A stretch of 37,760 bases of DNA from Beijerinckiaceae bacterium (GTDB taxonomy: Bacteria > Pseudomonadota > Alphaproteobacteria > Rhizobiales > Beijerinckiaceae). The stretch lies in assembly GCA_031291515.1 (NCBI GenBank), contig JARLIW010000096.1, positions 1 through 37,760 of the forward strand. Direction: 5' to 3'. Made by a program: the position numbers and the translations under genes. Every line of letters begins with the position of its first letter. Within the stretch, counting starts at the first letter, position 1. Below are positions 1-7,706 of this stretch, one piece after another. Under the pieces are notes generated by a model. It made no database searches. It was not told the origin of the DNA and was given only the letters and a program-made list of their open reading frames with translations.

Positions 1-1
1 C

Positions 2-346
2 GCGCAGGGGCGAAAGATCGTCATTTTTCCCGAAGGCACGCGCAAACCCATCGGCGCGGCGCCCGCGTTCAAGATCGGGGTCGCCATTCTTTGCGAGGCG
101 AGCAAGGTGCCCTGCGTGCCCGTGGCCCTCAACGCCGGCCTATTCTGGCCGCGCCACAGCCTGTTGCGGCCGCCGGGAACGATCGTGATTGAATTCTTTC
201 CGCCGCTGGCGTGCCACGATAGCAAAAGGGCGTTTCTCGACGCGCTGGAAGCGGTGATCCAACCCGCGAGCGATGCCTTGGTGGCCGAGGCGCTCGCCGA
301 AAATCCCGGCCTTCTCGCATTTCAGAAGACGGTGGCGGAAGCCTAA
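2..346 (+). CDS. PlsC-like 1-acyl-glycerol-3-phosphate acyltransferase, C-terminal part
   Basis: This is the 3' end of a gene that begins before the window; about 114 codons are visible. Near the start lies the acyltransferase block FPEGTR (about visible residues 10-15), the glycerol-3-phosphate-binding motif of the PlsC/LPLAT family. It is followed by KIGVAILCEAS and the PCVPVALNAG segment typical of the domain's second half. Family members acylate lysophosphatidic acid at the inner membrane to make phosphatidic acid. The HX4D catalytic motif must lie upstream and is not visible, so activity cannot be judged. It runs toward the convergent tRNA-Val gene. Confidence 0.85.
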   Translation, partial: AQGRKIVIFPEGTRKPIGAAPAFKIGVAILCEASKVPCVPVALNAGLFWPRHSLLRPPGTIVIEFFPPLACHDSKRAFLDALEAVIQPASDALVAEALAENPGLLAFQKTVAEA

Positions 347-398
347 GCCTTGATTCGACGAGGGCAAGTCTAGGCGCCTGGCCGAATGTGCGAAAACG

Positions 399-473
399 TG
401 GTGGGCACGACAGGGATTGAACCTGTGACCCCACCCATGTCAAGGGTGTGCTCTCCCGCTGAGCTACGCGCCC
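399..473 (-). tRNA. tRNA-Val (anticodon GAC), CCA encoded
   Basis: Read on the minus strand, the 75 nt fold into a full cloverleaf. The 7-bp acceptor stem is GGGCGCG with CGTGCCC, including one G-T pair. The D arm is GCTC/GAGC. The anticodon stem CACCC/GGGTG closes the loop TTGACAT, giving anticodon GAC (valine). The T arm is ACAGG/CCTGT with loop TTCAATC. The discriminator is A and CCA is encoded in the DNA. It lies downstream of cpdR on the same strand. Confidence 0.96.
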
Positions 474-592
474 ACGCTTTCACTGTTTCGCGGCATCGGG
501 TTCGCCGCGAGAGGCCGGATATATCGACCCGATCCGCCCGATGCAACCACAAAGCCGCCCGAACCGCGTAAAAATGCGGAGCGGGCTTTCAA

Positions 593-614
593 GGCGGCGC
601 GACGCGGCGCCGCC
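593..614 (-). terminator. possible terminator hairpin after cpdR
   Basis: An 8-bp GC-only inverted repeat (593-600 with 607-614, 6-nt loop) lies just past the cpdR stop on the minus strand. No T-run follows directly; a short one comes only about 20 nt later. It may act as a weak or Rho-assisted terminator, or simply reflect GC-rich sequence. Confidence 0.3.
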
Positions 615-624
615 GGAGCGCTTG

Positions 625-1008
625 TCAGGCCGCGAGCAGCCGGTTGACCTCGTTCACGAGGTCCTTGAGATGAAACGGCTTCGACAAGATTTTCGCTTGT
701 TTCGGCGCATTGTTGTCGGGGTTGAGCGCGACGGCGGCAAATCCCGTGATGAACATGACCTTGATATCGGGGTCGAGTTCCGTCGCCCGGCGGGCCAATT
801 CGATCCCATCCATCTCCGGCATGACGATATCGGTCAGCAGAAGCTCGAAGGGTTCTTCGCGAAGGCGATTATAGGCCGACAGGCCATTGTCATACGACGA
901 GACGTCGTAGCCCGCGTTTTGCAGCGCCTTGGACAGGAACCGCCGCATATCGTTATCATCTTCGGCAAGAAGGATTTTTCCGGTCACCGAAGTTTCTTTT
1001 TCACTCAT
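625..1008 (-). CDS. cpdR: CpdR single-domain response regulator (ClpXP adaptor)
   Basis: A 127-residue stand-alone receiver domain. It has the acidic pocket EDD (16-18), the phosphoacceptor D60 in LLLTDIVMPEMDG, T/A switch residues in MFITGFAA, and the conserved lysine in LSKPFHL. The near-invariant run from the phosphoacceptor to SKPFHLKDLVNEV is diagnostic of CpdR. In Caulobacter, unphosphorylated CpdR primes ClpXP for degradation of CtrA-pathway and cell-cycle substrates, and the CckA-ChpT relay inactivates it. The protein ends in Ala-Ala, as expected of a ClpXP-recognised tail. The ATG at 1008 follows a GAGG-type ribosome site; it adds about seven residues to the usual start, and GTG at 987 is an alternative. 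ctrA and sciP lie in the same window. Confidence 0.93.
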   Translation of the reverse strand: MSEKETSVTGKILLAEDDNDMRRFLSKALQNAGYDVSSYDNGLSAYNRLREEPFELLLTDIVMPEMDGIELARRATELDPDIKVMFITGFAAVALNPDNNAPKQAKILSKPFHLKDLVNEVNRLLAA

Positions 1009-1481
1009 GTCCCACCTCGCGGTCGCGCCATATAAAGAGCCGCCTTTGTAAAAATCGGATGAATGCGGCCGCAGTCTTGCCTTAAAGCATCACCCGTAAA
1101 GGCCGTCGGCCTTCGCAATCGAGAAAATGCTCATCGTCTTATGAAAAAGTCCGGTTTGCATCCGGGAATGATTCCGCCCGGAAAAGGAATCCTCTAGAGC
1201 ATATGCTGGAAATGCGGGCCTGGCTTCTCGAAACATGCTTAGCATCTTGAAATAAGAACAATTGCTTGCAGATGGACGGAAGCCGCGCGCGGACGTGAAT
1301 CGCATGAGCCTCGCCGCGCTTTATCGTAAAAGAAAAAACATCGCGGCGTCGAGACCGGTTCATGGCTCTGTCCCCTGAATCATTCGTCGCATCTGGACGG
1401 AATCGGCTGACGCCGGCATGGACAGCGGCCGCCAGTTTCGGCACCATGCCGACGGCGCGATGGGATTGGTTAGGAGATCGA
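1009..1481. other. intergenic region between cpdR and the amidohydrolase gene
   Basis: These 473 bases separate two divergent genes and must hold the cpdR promoter and probably that of the amidohydrolase. I see no convincing sigma-70 pair, no TTAA-N7-TTAA box and no GGAAC-type stress promoter. The centre is AT-richer than the flanks and contains a diverged copy (1197-1240) of the short palindromic repeat also found at 17690 and 27517. An ORF reading in from 1362 lacks a ribosome site and is not accepted as the gene start. Confidence 0.5.
1197..1240. repeat. diverged copy of 47-nt palindromic (REP-type) repeat
   Basis: This 44-nt element starts GAGCAT and ends with the same closing block (CTTCTCGAAACATGCTT) as the better-preserved copies at 17690-17736 and 27517-27563. 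The middle is diverged and about 3 nt shorter. Its outer arms AGCAT/ATGCT can pair. It is called from similarity within the window only. Confidence 0.45.
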
Positions 1482-2423
1482 ATGAAATACGAGGAGCCGA
1501 ACGGTTCCTTTGGCGATGACCGGGGAGCGGCGTTGATGCCGGAGCTCGATCCGCCGTTCGACGTCGTCGAGCCCGCGAGCTTGGCCTGTCCGCTCGTCTT
1601 TTCGTCACCGCACTCCGGTTCTGTCTACCCCCGACTTTTTCTCGAAAATGCGCGGCTCGATCCGATGGCGCTTCGCCGCTCGGAAGATGCCTTCGTCGAC
1701 GAGCTTTTCGCCGAGGCGGCGGATCTCGGCGCGCCCCTGATTCGCGCCCGCTTTCCGCGCGCTTATCTCGATCTCAATCGCGAGCCCTACGAACTCGATC
1801 CCCGCATGTTCGAGGGACGGCTGCCATCCTATGCCAATACGCGATCGACGCGCGTCGCGGCCGGTCTCGGGACGATCGCCCGAGTCGTCGGCGAATCGCA
1901 GGAAATTTATCTGCGCCCGCTTACCGTCGAGGAAGGGCTTGCGCGGATCGACGCCCTTTACAAACCGTATCACGCGGCGCTCCGCCGACTCGTCGAGCGC
2001 ACGCATCGCCTGTTCGGCATTGCGATTTTGGTCGATTGTCATTCCATGCCCTCCGTGCCGGGGGCCGTGATTCCGGGAGGGGACAAGAAACTCAAGGCCG
2101 ACTTTGTCCTCGGCGACCGCTACGGCACGAGCTGCGACAAAGCAATCGTCGACGAGCTCGAGCAGGCAATCCGGGCGTTGGGATACGCCGTCCAGCGCAA
2201 CAAGCCTTATGCTGGCGGCTTCATCACCGAACATTATGGCTCGCCCGGCACCGGGTATCACGCCATCCAGATCGAGGTGAATCGCGCCCTTTATATGAAT
2301 GAACAGCTGATCGAGCGATCGGCGCGCTTCGCAAGCGTGGCCGCCAGCTTGAAATCGATTGCCGGCGTTCTGGCTGAATCCGCCACGAAACGCGGGGGAC
2401 TTCTCGGGGCCGCCGCCGAATAG
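1482..2423 (+). CDS. N-formylglutamate amidohydrolase family protein
   Basis: 313 residues from the ATG at 1482, which has an AGGAG ribosome site at 1472-1476. An upstream ATG at 1362 lacks one. The family hydrolyses N-formyl-L-glutamate to formate and glutamate, or related N-acyl amino acids, in histidine breakdown. Visible family features are the early FSSPHSGSVYP metal-binding block, RSEDAFVDEL, the DLNREPYELDPRMF segment, DCHSMP in the middle and TEHYGSPGTGYHAIQIEVNRALYM near the end. No other hut genes are present, so its role may be general amide salvage. A minus-strand hairpin terminator (2443-2474) lies just downstream and belongs to the sRNA candidate. Confidence 0.9.
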   Translation: MKYEEPNGSFGDDRGAALMPELDPPFDVVEPASLACPLVFSSPHSGSVYPRLFLENARLDPMALRRSEDAFVDELFAEAADLGAPLIRARFPRAYLDLNREPYELDPRMFEGRLPSYANTRSTRVAAGLGTIARVVGESQEIYLRPLTVEEGLARIDALYKPYHAALRRLVERTHRLFGIAILVDCHSMPSVPGAVIPGGDKKLKADFVLGDRYGTSCDKAIVDELEQAIRALGYAVQRNKPYAGGFITEHYGSPGTGYHAIQIEVNRALYMNEQLIERSARFASVAASLKSIAGVLAESATKRGGLLGAAAE

Positions 2424-2442
2424 GATGATCCGCGCCGTCGTC

Positions 2443-2474
2443 AAAAAAGAGCCGCTTATGAAAGCATAAGCGGC
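2443..2474 (-). terminator. intrinsic terminator of the minus-strand sRNA
   Basis: Perfect 10-bp stem (2451-2460/2465-2474) with a 4-nt loop, followed on the minus strand by CTCTTTTTT. It is oriented against the upstream amidohydrolase gene: on the plus strand no T-run follows, so it would terminate that gene only weakly. Confidence 0.75.
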
Positions 2475-2529
2475 CCAAGTCTAGGGAGGAAACGCCCAAG
2501 GAGGGCATCGGCGATAGCGTCGCTACCGC
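2443..2529 (-). ncRNA. candidate small regulatory RNA with anti-Shine-Dalgarno segments
   Basis: On the minus strand three structures follow one another. Hairpin 1 has an 8-bp stem (2511-2518 with 2522-2529). Hairpin 2 has a 6-bp stem (2492-2497 with 2503-2508) whose loop region reads CCUCCUU, identical to the 16S rRNA anti-SD core. Next comes an unpaired UCCUCCC stretch (2484-2490). The end is a perfect 10-bp terminator stem (2451-2460 with 2465-2474) followed by six U (2443-2448). No minus-strand gene lies upstream that would need this terminator. C-rich, terminator-ended RNAs of about 85 nt are typical of the alpha-r14/cuckoo/GsrN-type sRNAs of alphaproteobacteria, which bind ribosome sites of mRNAs. 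The 5' end is inferred. Confidence 0.6.
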
Positions 2530-2536
2530 ACCGCAA

Positions 2537-2566
2537 TAACATGAACGTGCGCCGCACAAAAATCAA
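2537..2566 (-). promoter_or_regulatory. possible sigma-70-like promoter of the 2443-2529 sRNA
   Basis: On the minus strand TTGATT (2561-2566) lies 17-19 nt before CATGTTAT, which offers a weak -10 (best hexamer TGTTAT at 2536-2541, with a long spacer). It would start transcription just ahead of the first sRNA hairpin. The match is modest and is supported mainly by its position. Confidence 0.3.
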
Positions 2567-2748
2567 GTCCGATTCCGTCGTGCCCAGGGGACCACATGGC
2601 CCTTATGCATTTTTCGCGGGTCGGACGGCACGGGCAGGTTGCGGCAAGGGGCCACCCGTGGCACTGCCTGGGAGCAGCTATCTCCCATGGTGAAATCGCC
2701 GGTTTAATGGGAAGGGCCTCGATTGACCAAAGCGGGAGCGTCTCAAAC

Positions 2749-3546
2749 ATGACAGCCGTTGATTTCACAGCCTTCGTCGACAAGCTCGGCGACGCGGCGA
2801 GCGAGGCGATCCTGCCGTTCTTCCGCACGGCCCTCGGCACCGAGGACAAGAACAGCGGCGGGCCCTTTGATCCCGTCACCGAAGCGGACCGCGCGGCCGA
2901 AGTCGCGATGCGGCGGATGATCGAATCGACCTTTCCGGCCCATGGAATCGTCGGCGAGGAATTCGGCGAGATCCGGGCCGATGCCGAATATGTCTGGGTT
3001 CTCGACCCGATCGACGGCACCAAGGCCTTTATTTCGGGACTGCCGACCTGGGGCGTGTTGATCGGGCTGATGCACAAGGGACGCCCGACCTATGGGATGA
3101 TGGTCCAGCCCTTCACCGGCGAGCGGTTCATCGGCGATTGCGAAAGCACCTACTGGACGGGCGGAGGACTCGGCAAACGCCGGGAGCGCCGGCGTTTGAC
3201 CGCCCGGCATTGCGGCGCCCTGAACATGGCGACCGTCATGACGACATCGCCGCTGCTCTACGCGGGCGCCAATCTCGAAGCGCTGCGGCGGCTCGAAGCC
3301 GAGGCGCGTCTCGTGCGCTACGGCTGCGATTGCTACGCCTTCGCCATGCTGGCCGCGGGACATGTCGATTGCGTCGTCGAAACCGGCCTCAAGTCCTACG
3401 ATGTCGTCGCCTTGATGCCGGTGGTCGAAGGGGCCGGCGGCATTATCACGACATGGGACGGCGGAAACGCAGCCGCAGGGGGCGACATTCTCGCCTCGGG
3501 CGACGAACGTCTGCATGCGCTGGCGCTGGCGCGGCTAAAGGGGTGA
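2749..3546 (+). CDS. hisN: HisN-type histidinol-phosphatase (inositol monophosphatase family)
   Basis: 265 residues from the ATG at 2749, with GGGAG at 2734-2738. Upstream in-frame ATGs have no ribosome site and encode non-family sequence. Mg-dependent phosphatase motifs are clear: GEEFGE (69-74, metal-binding E70/E71), DPIDGT (86-91), and the C-terminal KSYDVVALMPVVEGAGG with D218. The run GCDCYAFAMLAAGHVD is typical of the HisN branch, which removes the phosphate of L-histidinol phosphate in histidine synthesis. Other members of the family act on inositol phosphates, so substrate is inferred. The gene ends 12 nt inside the convergent chaC-like gene. Confidence 0.88.
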   Translation: MTAVDFTAFVDKLGDAASEAILPFFRTALGTEDKNSGGPFDPVTEADRAAEVAMRRMIESTFPAHGIVGEEFGEIRADAEYVWVLDPIDGTKAFISGLPTWGVLIGLMHKGRPTYGMMVQPFTGERFIGDCESTYWTGGGLGKRRERRRLTARHCGALNMATVMTTSPLLYAGANLEALRRLEAEARLVRYGCDCYAFAMLAAGHVDCVVETGLKSYDVVALMPVVEGAGGIITTWDGGNAAAGGDILASGDERLHALALARLKG

Positions 3547-4074
3547 GGCGCGCGAAAACTTGCGTGTCAGCGCCGCCAGCTTGGCATCCGTGATGCCGAG
3601 CCCCGTCATATGCTCATAAGTGTTGACGACATATTCTGGATTGGCTCCCGACGATCCAGCGCCCTGCTCGACGAATTTTTCGAGATCGAGCAGACCGAGC
3701 GCGCCGGCATATTGGGGGTGCGAGCGGTCGGCGGCATAAGCCAAGGCCGTGACGATCCGGCCATCGCCAAGCGTGGCGCGCAGATACACCTCTTTATAGA
3801 CCATCGTGACCTGTTCGCGGGCCCGAAGATAGGCGATCGTCTCGTCGACGAGGTTATCCCGGACCCGGAATGCGATCCCCTTGCACGACCCGCCCCGGTC
3901 GAGCCCGAGAACCAGCCCCGGTTGCTCCGGCGTGCCGCGATGCACATGCGAATAAACGCAAAGCGCGCGGTGATAGCCACGCACCAAGGCGAGTTGACTT
4001 TCCTCGAAAGGAAAACCCGGCCGCCACATTAGCGAGCCGTAACCAAAAACCCAAAAGCCATCCGCTCCACTCAT
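3535..4074 (-). CDS. ChaC-like gamma-glutamylcyclotransferase
   Basis: 179 residues from the ATG at 4074, which fits the family start just before the FWVFGYGSLMWRPGF nucleotide-like loop. An in-frame upstream extension to 4149 carries no family sequence. Key features are GYGSLMW (11-17), RGYHRALCVYSHVHRG, and the catalytic-type glutamate E87 in YLRAREQ. ChaC enzymes cleave glutathione to 5-oxoproline and Cys-Gly in the cytosol, tuning glutathione turnover. The start context is weak (GGA seven bases upstream). Its 3' end overlaps hisN by 12 nt, tail to tail. Confidence 0.88.
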   Translation of the reverse strand: MSGADGFWVFGYGSLMWRPGFPFEESQLALVRGYHRALCVYSHVHRGTPEQPGLVLGLDRGGSCKGIAFRVRDNLVDETIAYLRAREQVTMVYKEVYLRATLGDGRIVTALAYAADRSHPQYAGALGLLDLEKFVEQGAGSSGANPEYVVNTYEHMTGLGITDAKLAALTRKFSRASPL

Positions 4075-4267
4075 GAGTTCCGGGATAAAACACCGGCGGT
4101 CTCCAGCGCAAGCGCGATGACGGGATAAAACACATCCTTTGCAAATCACGCCGATGCCGCGTAATTGATCTCTTCTCTTAAGAGGTTAAAGCGTTTTTAC
4201 GCGCACCTTCGTCATCGGCAACTCGATCGCGGCGGCGCCAGGGCACGTCCAGAAAACCCAAACTATC

Positions 4268-5305
4268 ATGCGTATTCCAGCACTCGTTCGCATTCCGTCC
4301 CTGATCCTGATCGTTCTCCTGGTGACCGCTGGCGTCCTCGGCGGCTTTTGGGTCTATGCCACGCGGACGGCGAGCCAAGCCTTGGACAGCTGGTTGGCGG
4401 CGGAACAGACGCAGGGACGGCACTGGACCTGTCCGGGCCGCGCGATCACCGGTTTTCCCTTTGCCATCGACATGACCTGCGACCATCCGACCTTCGCCGG
4501 GCGTCTGCGCGGGGACCAGGCCGAGATTTCGCTTCAGGGCCTCGAGATCCGGGCCACGTTGCTCGACCCGTTTCATGCGGCGTTCACGCTCGCGCCGCCC
4601 TTCACCTATCGCGCGGGGGATCGGCAGACGGCATCCACGGTGGCCTGGACGTCGCTGCACGGCACGCTCGGCGGCTTGCCGCGCCGCGTCAGCACGCTCA
4701 CCCTGAGCGGGACCGGCCTTGCGGCGATCGGGAACTTTTCGCCGCAAGAGACACAGACCGGCCAAGCCGCCCGGGGCGACGCGACGCTTCATTTGACCCA
4801 GGACGGCGAAGCCAAGGTGGAATTTAAGATTGCCTTGACCGGCGCCAAGACGCCGATCCTCGACGACGCGCTGGGCACGATCGCAACGGATACCGATCTC
4901 GCATTCTCGGGACGGATCACCAAGCCGGTCTTTGCCATCGCGCTGGCCCCCGCGGACGTGATGGAGCTGTGGCGGCAGGCCGGTGGCGACATTACATTCT
5001 GGCAAATGCGGTTGGTTCGCGGCGAGAGCTCGATCGAGGCCGCCGGGCCCCTCCATCTCGACGCGATGCACCGCATCGCGGGACGTCTCGACGCCAGTTT
5101 CACCGGCCTCGCCCCACTCCTGCGGCGCTATGGCGTCAATCCCAACATCGCCAAGGCGAGCGGCTTGCTGAACCGTTTGTTCGACACGCATCCGCGCGCG
5201 CCGACGACGGACAATGGTGAACTCCGCTTGCCTGTCGACTTTAAGGACGGAAAGGTCGGCATCGGACCCTTCCAGACCAACATCGCCCTTCCGCCGCTCT
5301 ATTGA
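4268..5305 (+). CDS. DUF2125 family membrane-anchored protein
   Basis: 345 residues. An N-terminal hydrophobic segment (about 10-30, LILIVLLVTAGVLGGFWVYA) should anchor the protein or act as an uncleaved signal, with the rest periplasmic. The signature WLAAEQTQGRHWTCPGR followed by ITGFPFAIDMTC places it in DUF2125, an alphaproteobacterial family of unknown function. The cysteines in these two blocks may pair. The gene stands alone and ends flush (0 nt) against the convergent phyR gene. About 190 bases upstream hold no promoter I can name. Confidence 0.82.
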   Translation: MRIPALVRIPSLILIVLLVTAGVLGGFWVYATRTASQALDSWLAAEQTQGRHWTCPGRAITGFPFAIDMTCDHPTFAGRLRGDQAEISLQGLEIRATLLDPFHAAFTLAPPFTYRAGDRQTASTVAWTSLHGTLGGLPRRVSTLTLSGTGLAAIGNFSPQETQTGQAARGDATLHLTQDGEAKVEFKIALTGAKTPILDDALGTIATDTDLAFSGRITKPVFAIALAPADVMELWRQAGGDITFWQMRLVRGESSIEAAGPLHLDAMHRIAGRLDASFTGLAPLLRRYGVNPNIAKASGLLNRLFDTHPRAPTTDNGELRLPVDFKDGKVGIGPFQTNIALPPLY

Positions 5306-6121
5306 TCAGACGACGCCTTCCGGCTCTTCCTTGCGGTGCGAGCGGCGATCAAAGAACAAGGCCTGGCTGACGACGGCCTTGAGGCTGTTGACGCCAAACG
5401 GCTTGGTAATCAGGAACGCGGGCTCGGGCGCCGCGCCGGTCAGGAACCGCTCGGGATAGGCGGTGATGAAAATCACCGGCACCGAGAACGTGCTCAGAAT
5501 TTGATTGACCGCCTCGAGGCCGGAACTGCCGTCGGCGAGCTGAATATCGGCAAGGATCAAGCCGGGGCGACGCCGGCTGGCGGCTTCGACCGCCTCTTGG
5601 TGCGTGCGCGCGACGCCGACGACATGGTGGCCAAGCTCCTCGACGAGCGTTTGAAGATCGAGCGCGATAAAGGGCTCGTCCTCGATGATCAAGACATTCG
5701 TCTGGATCTGGCGCGCGATTTCCTTGCTCGCCTCATCGATCAACGCCGCGGCCTCGTCCTCGCTGCATTCGAGAACGCGGCCCGTCTCGGTGACATCGAA
5801 TCCTTCCAGCGCGCTGAGCAGAAAGGCGATGCGCGGGCGCAGCGTGATCGCATCGAGATTGCGCCGCGCGCCGCTTTCGTCGGGCGAGATTCCGGACTGA
5901 TCGACATGGGTATTGACCGGCATCGCGCCCCACACTTTCAAGAAGGTGCGGTAAAGCGCGGCCCGCGCATCGGGGCCAGGATCAAACCCGTCGGGATCGC
6001 CGACAATCGCCTCGAGCGAAGCCAAAACATACGCATCGCCACTTGCTTGATTGCCGGTCAAGGCACGCGCAAACCGGCGGAGATAGGGGATATGAGAGGC
6101 GATGGCCTTGGACACTGACAT
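5306..6121 (-). CDS. phyR: PhyR, anti-anti-sigma response regulator of the general stress response
   Basis: 271 residues. Residues 1-140 form the sigma-like domain (PYLRRFARALTGNQASGD corresponds to region 2; the GFDVTETGRVLECSEDEAAALI stretch to region 4). Residues 142-265 are the receiver, with acidic pocket EDE (147-149), phosphoacceptor D192 in ILADIQLADGSSG, FITAYPE and the lysine in ITKPFG. When phosphorylated, PhyR binds NepR and frees EcfG; this is established for the family. It is divergent from nepR-ecfG, the classic layout, separated by 513 bases. No PhyK-type histidine kinase is present nearby. I find no EcfG-type promoter facing phyR. Confidence 0.96.
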   Translation of the reverse strand: MSVSKAIASHIPYLRRFARALTGNQASGDAYVLASLEAIVGDPDGFDPGPDARAALYRTFLKVWGAMPVNTHVDQSGISPDESGARRNLDAITLRPRIAFLLSALEGFDVTETGRVLECSEDEAAALIDEASKEIARQIQTNVLIIEDEPFIALDLQTLVEELGHHVVGVARTHQEAVEAASRRRPGLILADIQLADGSSGLEAVNQILSTFSVPVIFITAYPERFLTGAAPEPAFLITKPFGVNSLKAVVSQALFFDRRSHRKEEPEGVV

Positions 6122-6634
6122 ATACCGTTTTCCTCGGGCTCTTCGCCGACGGCCCGGGCGGCGCGGCGACAGATCAATCTTGCAGCGGCGCGATAGGTTT
6201 CACCACCATTATCCTATAGCAAATAAATTCTCGAAAGTGAGCGTTTTTTTGTCATCTCAATGACCTAAAGGAGGCTCCCAAGCGCGAAGGCTCGACGGGC
6301 AAGTAAAAAACAAAAAATCGGCAATGGGAACGATTTTATCGCAGCGGCATTATCATGGGTCGTTATGCGGGTGCGCTGTCTGTCTGTCCGCGGGAGGATG
6401 CCAAGATTCATACCGCTGGAACTCATTCCTTGACCGTGTCAATTCCTTGCATCATTTCTTGTTTGGACCAATGATGATAAAATGTTAACTAGCGCATGCG
6501 CTACTGCAAAGTGCGGCATTATTCACTTTCCCTTGCGACGTCTGCGCGAGATCTCGATTCACACCCTCCTTTCTCTTTTGCGCTGCAGCTTGTTAGCCAG
6601 CTCCCCGCCCGGCCCGAACTGTTGAGGTAAGCCT
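6122..6634. other. phyR / nepR divergent regulatory region
   Basis: A 513-base AT-richer region between the divergent stress-response genes with no credible coding sequence. It contains a GGAAC-N16-CATT near-match to an EcfG promoter (6327-6351, one mismatch in the -10) facing nepR. A second GGAAC (6418) lacks a proper -10. Several A/T-rich runs (such as 6303-6317) could hold sigma-70 promoters, but I cannot choose one. It is long for a plain promoter region, so a leader or short RNA is possible but unsupported. Confidence 0.5.
6327..6351 (+). promoter_or_regulatory. possible EcfG-dependent promoter toward nepR-ecfG
   Basis: GGAAC, 16 bases, then CATT, against the EcfG consensus GGAAC-N16/17-CGTT (one mismatch). 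Autoregulation of nepR-ecfG is common in the family. The predicted leader would be long (about 275 nt), which lowers confidence. Confidence 0.3.
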
Positions 6635-6817
6635 TTGTCGTCCCTTCGAGTCAAAAAAACAGCTTCCAAGCCGGAAATCGCGGATCAAATCGGTCGCCAT
6701 CTCCGATCCGTTTACAACGATGTTCTCGTCCAGCCGGTCCCCGACCGGTTCCTTGAACTTCTGAAAGACTTCGATCCCGCCCCGCCCCGCGACAACGAAA
6801 AAAAGGCGGCGAAGTGA
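6635..6817 (+). CDS. nepR: NepR anti-sigma factor
   Basis: 60 residues beginning at a TTG codon (6635) with GAGG at 6624-6627, seven bases upstream; no ATG is available in frame. The core helix pair is visible: IADQIGRHLRSVYNDVLVQP followed by VPDRFLELLKDFD, the signature by which NepR binds EcfG or the sigma-like domain of PhyR. The unstructured N-terminus and lysine-rich tail are typical. The stop overlaps the ecfG start by GTGA, so the two are translationally coupled, fitting a stoichiometric anti-sigma/sigma pair. Confidence 0.94.
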   Translation: MSSLRVKKTASKPEIADQIGRHLRSVYNDVLVQPVPDRFLELLKDFDPAPPRDNEKKAAK

Positions 6818-7419
6818 CGGGAGAGTCAGCACCGGTCGCGCGGCCACCCGCCAGCGCGCAAATGAAGGCCGATTTGATTGCCGTCATTCCCAATCTGCGC
6901 GCGTTCGCCGTCTCGTTGTGCGGCAATCCCGACCGGGCCGATGATCTCGTCCAGGAAACCCTGGTCAAGGCCTGGACCAATCTCGGCTCCTTCGTCGAGG
7001 GCACCAATCTGCCGGCCTGGCTCTTCACGATTTTGCGCAACATCTATTATTCCGAATATCGCAAGCGCCGCCGCGAGGTCGCCGATACCGACGGCGCCAT
7101 CGCCGCCAAGCTCGCGACCGTGCCCGCGCAGCACGGCCATATGGATTACCTCGACTTCCGCGAAGCGCTTCAGCGGCTGCCGACCGATCAGCGCGAGGCG
7201 CTGATCTTGATCGGCGCGTCCGGCCTGTCCTACGAAGAGGCGGCGGCGATCTGTAATTGCGCCGTCGGCACGATGAAAAGCCGGGTCAATCGCGCGCGCA
7301 ACCGTTTGGCCGAAATGCTCTCGCTGCAATCGGGCGCCGAATTCGGCCACGAGGGCGAATGGCAAGCGCTCGATCCGACGGCCGCGGGCCATCGGCTGTC
7401 CAAGACCGGGACCGACTGA
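6814..7419 (+). CDS. ecfG: EcfG (sigma-EcfG) general stress sigma factor
   Basis: 201 residues from a GTG that overlaps the nepR stop. Region 2 is NLRAFAVSLCGNPDRADDLVQETLVKAW with the LVQET motif. Region 4 is LPTDQREALILIGASGLSYEEAAAICNCAVGTMKSRVNRARNRL, a standard helix-turn-helix for the -35 GGAAC element. As an ECF15-type factor it should drive the general stress regulon at GGAAC-N16/17-CGTT promoters. Candidate targets in this window are the sRNA at 14818-14896 and the KGG gene at 13060. Confidence 0.96.
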   Translation: MTGESAPVARPPASAQMKADLIAVIPNLRAFAVSLCGNPDRADDLVQETLVKAWTNLGSFVEGTNLPAWLFTILRNIYYSEYRKRRREVADTDGAIAAKLATVPAQHGHMDYLDFREALQRLPTDQREALILIGASGLSYEEAAAICNCAVGTMKSRVNRARNRLAEMLSLQSGAEFGHEGEWQALDPTAAGHRLSKTGTD

Positions 7420-7423
7420 GACA

Positions 7424-7454
7424 CGCCGGGGCCGGGCGGACCCGTCGCCCGGCG
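7424..7454 (+). terminator. possible terminator after ecfG
   Basis: A 7-bp GC stem (7424-7430 with 7448-7454) lies five bases past the ecfG stop. A T-run (TTTTTT near 7475) comes about 20 bases later rather than directly after, so efficiency is uncertain. The rest of the gap to 7706 has no gene or motif I can support. Confidence 0.35.
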
Positions 7455-7706
7455 TTCGCGATATGCTTTGCATTTTTTGCGACCGGGATGGCTTGTCGCC
7501 AAATGCGACACCGCGCTCTCGTGTCCGTATCTGGACGCGAAGCGATTCTGTCTGGCAACACTCTCAAATCACACGTATTTTCGACATCGCCATCGCGATT
7601 GGTAATTTTACCTCCGACGCGCCGGATCGGCTTCCGGCCGCCCGAGGGCGATGCCACGATGCACGTCGATTATTTGCGCAAGGGGGTTCACGACCCGCGA
7701 TGACCG

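Noticed and set aside
1362-1481. N-terminal extension of the amidohydrolase
   Set aside because: No ribosome site and no family sequence; ATG 1482 has AGGAG.
4173-4200. TTAA...TTAA pair before the DUF2125 gene
   Set aside because: Spacing of four bases does not fit a CtrA box.
6418-6443. Second GGAAC in the phyR-nepR region
   Set aside because: No CGTT-like -10 at 16 or 17 bases.
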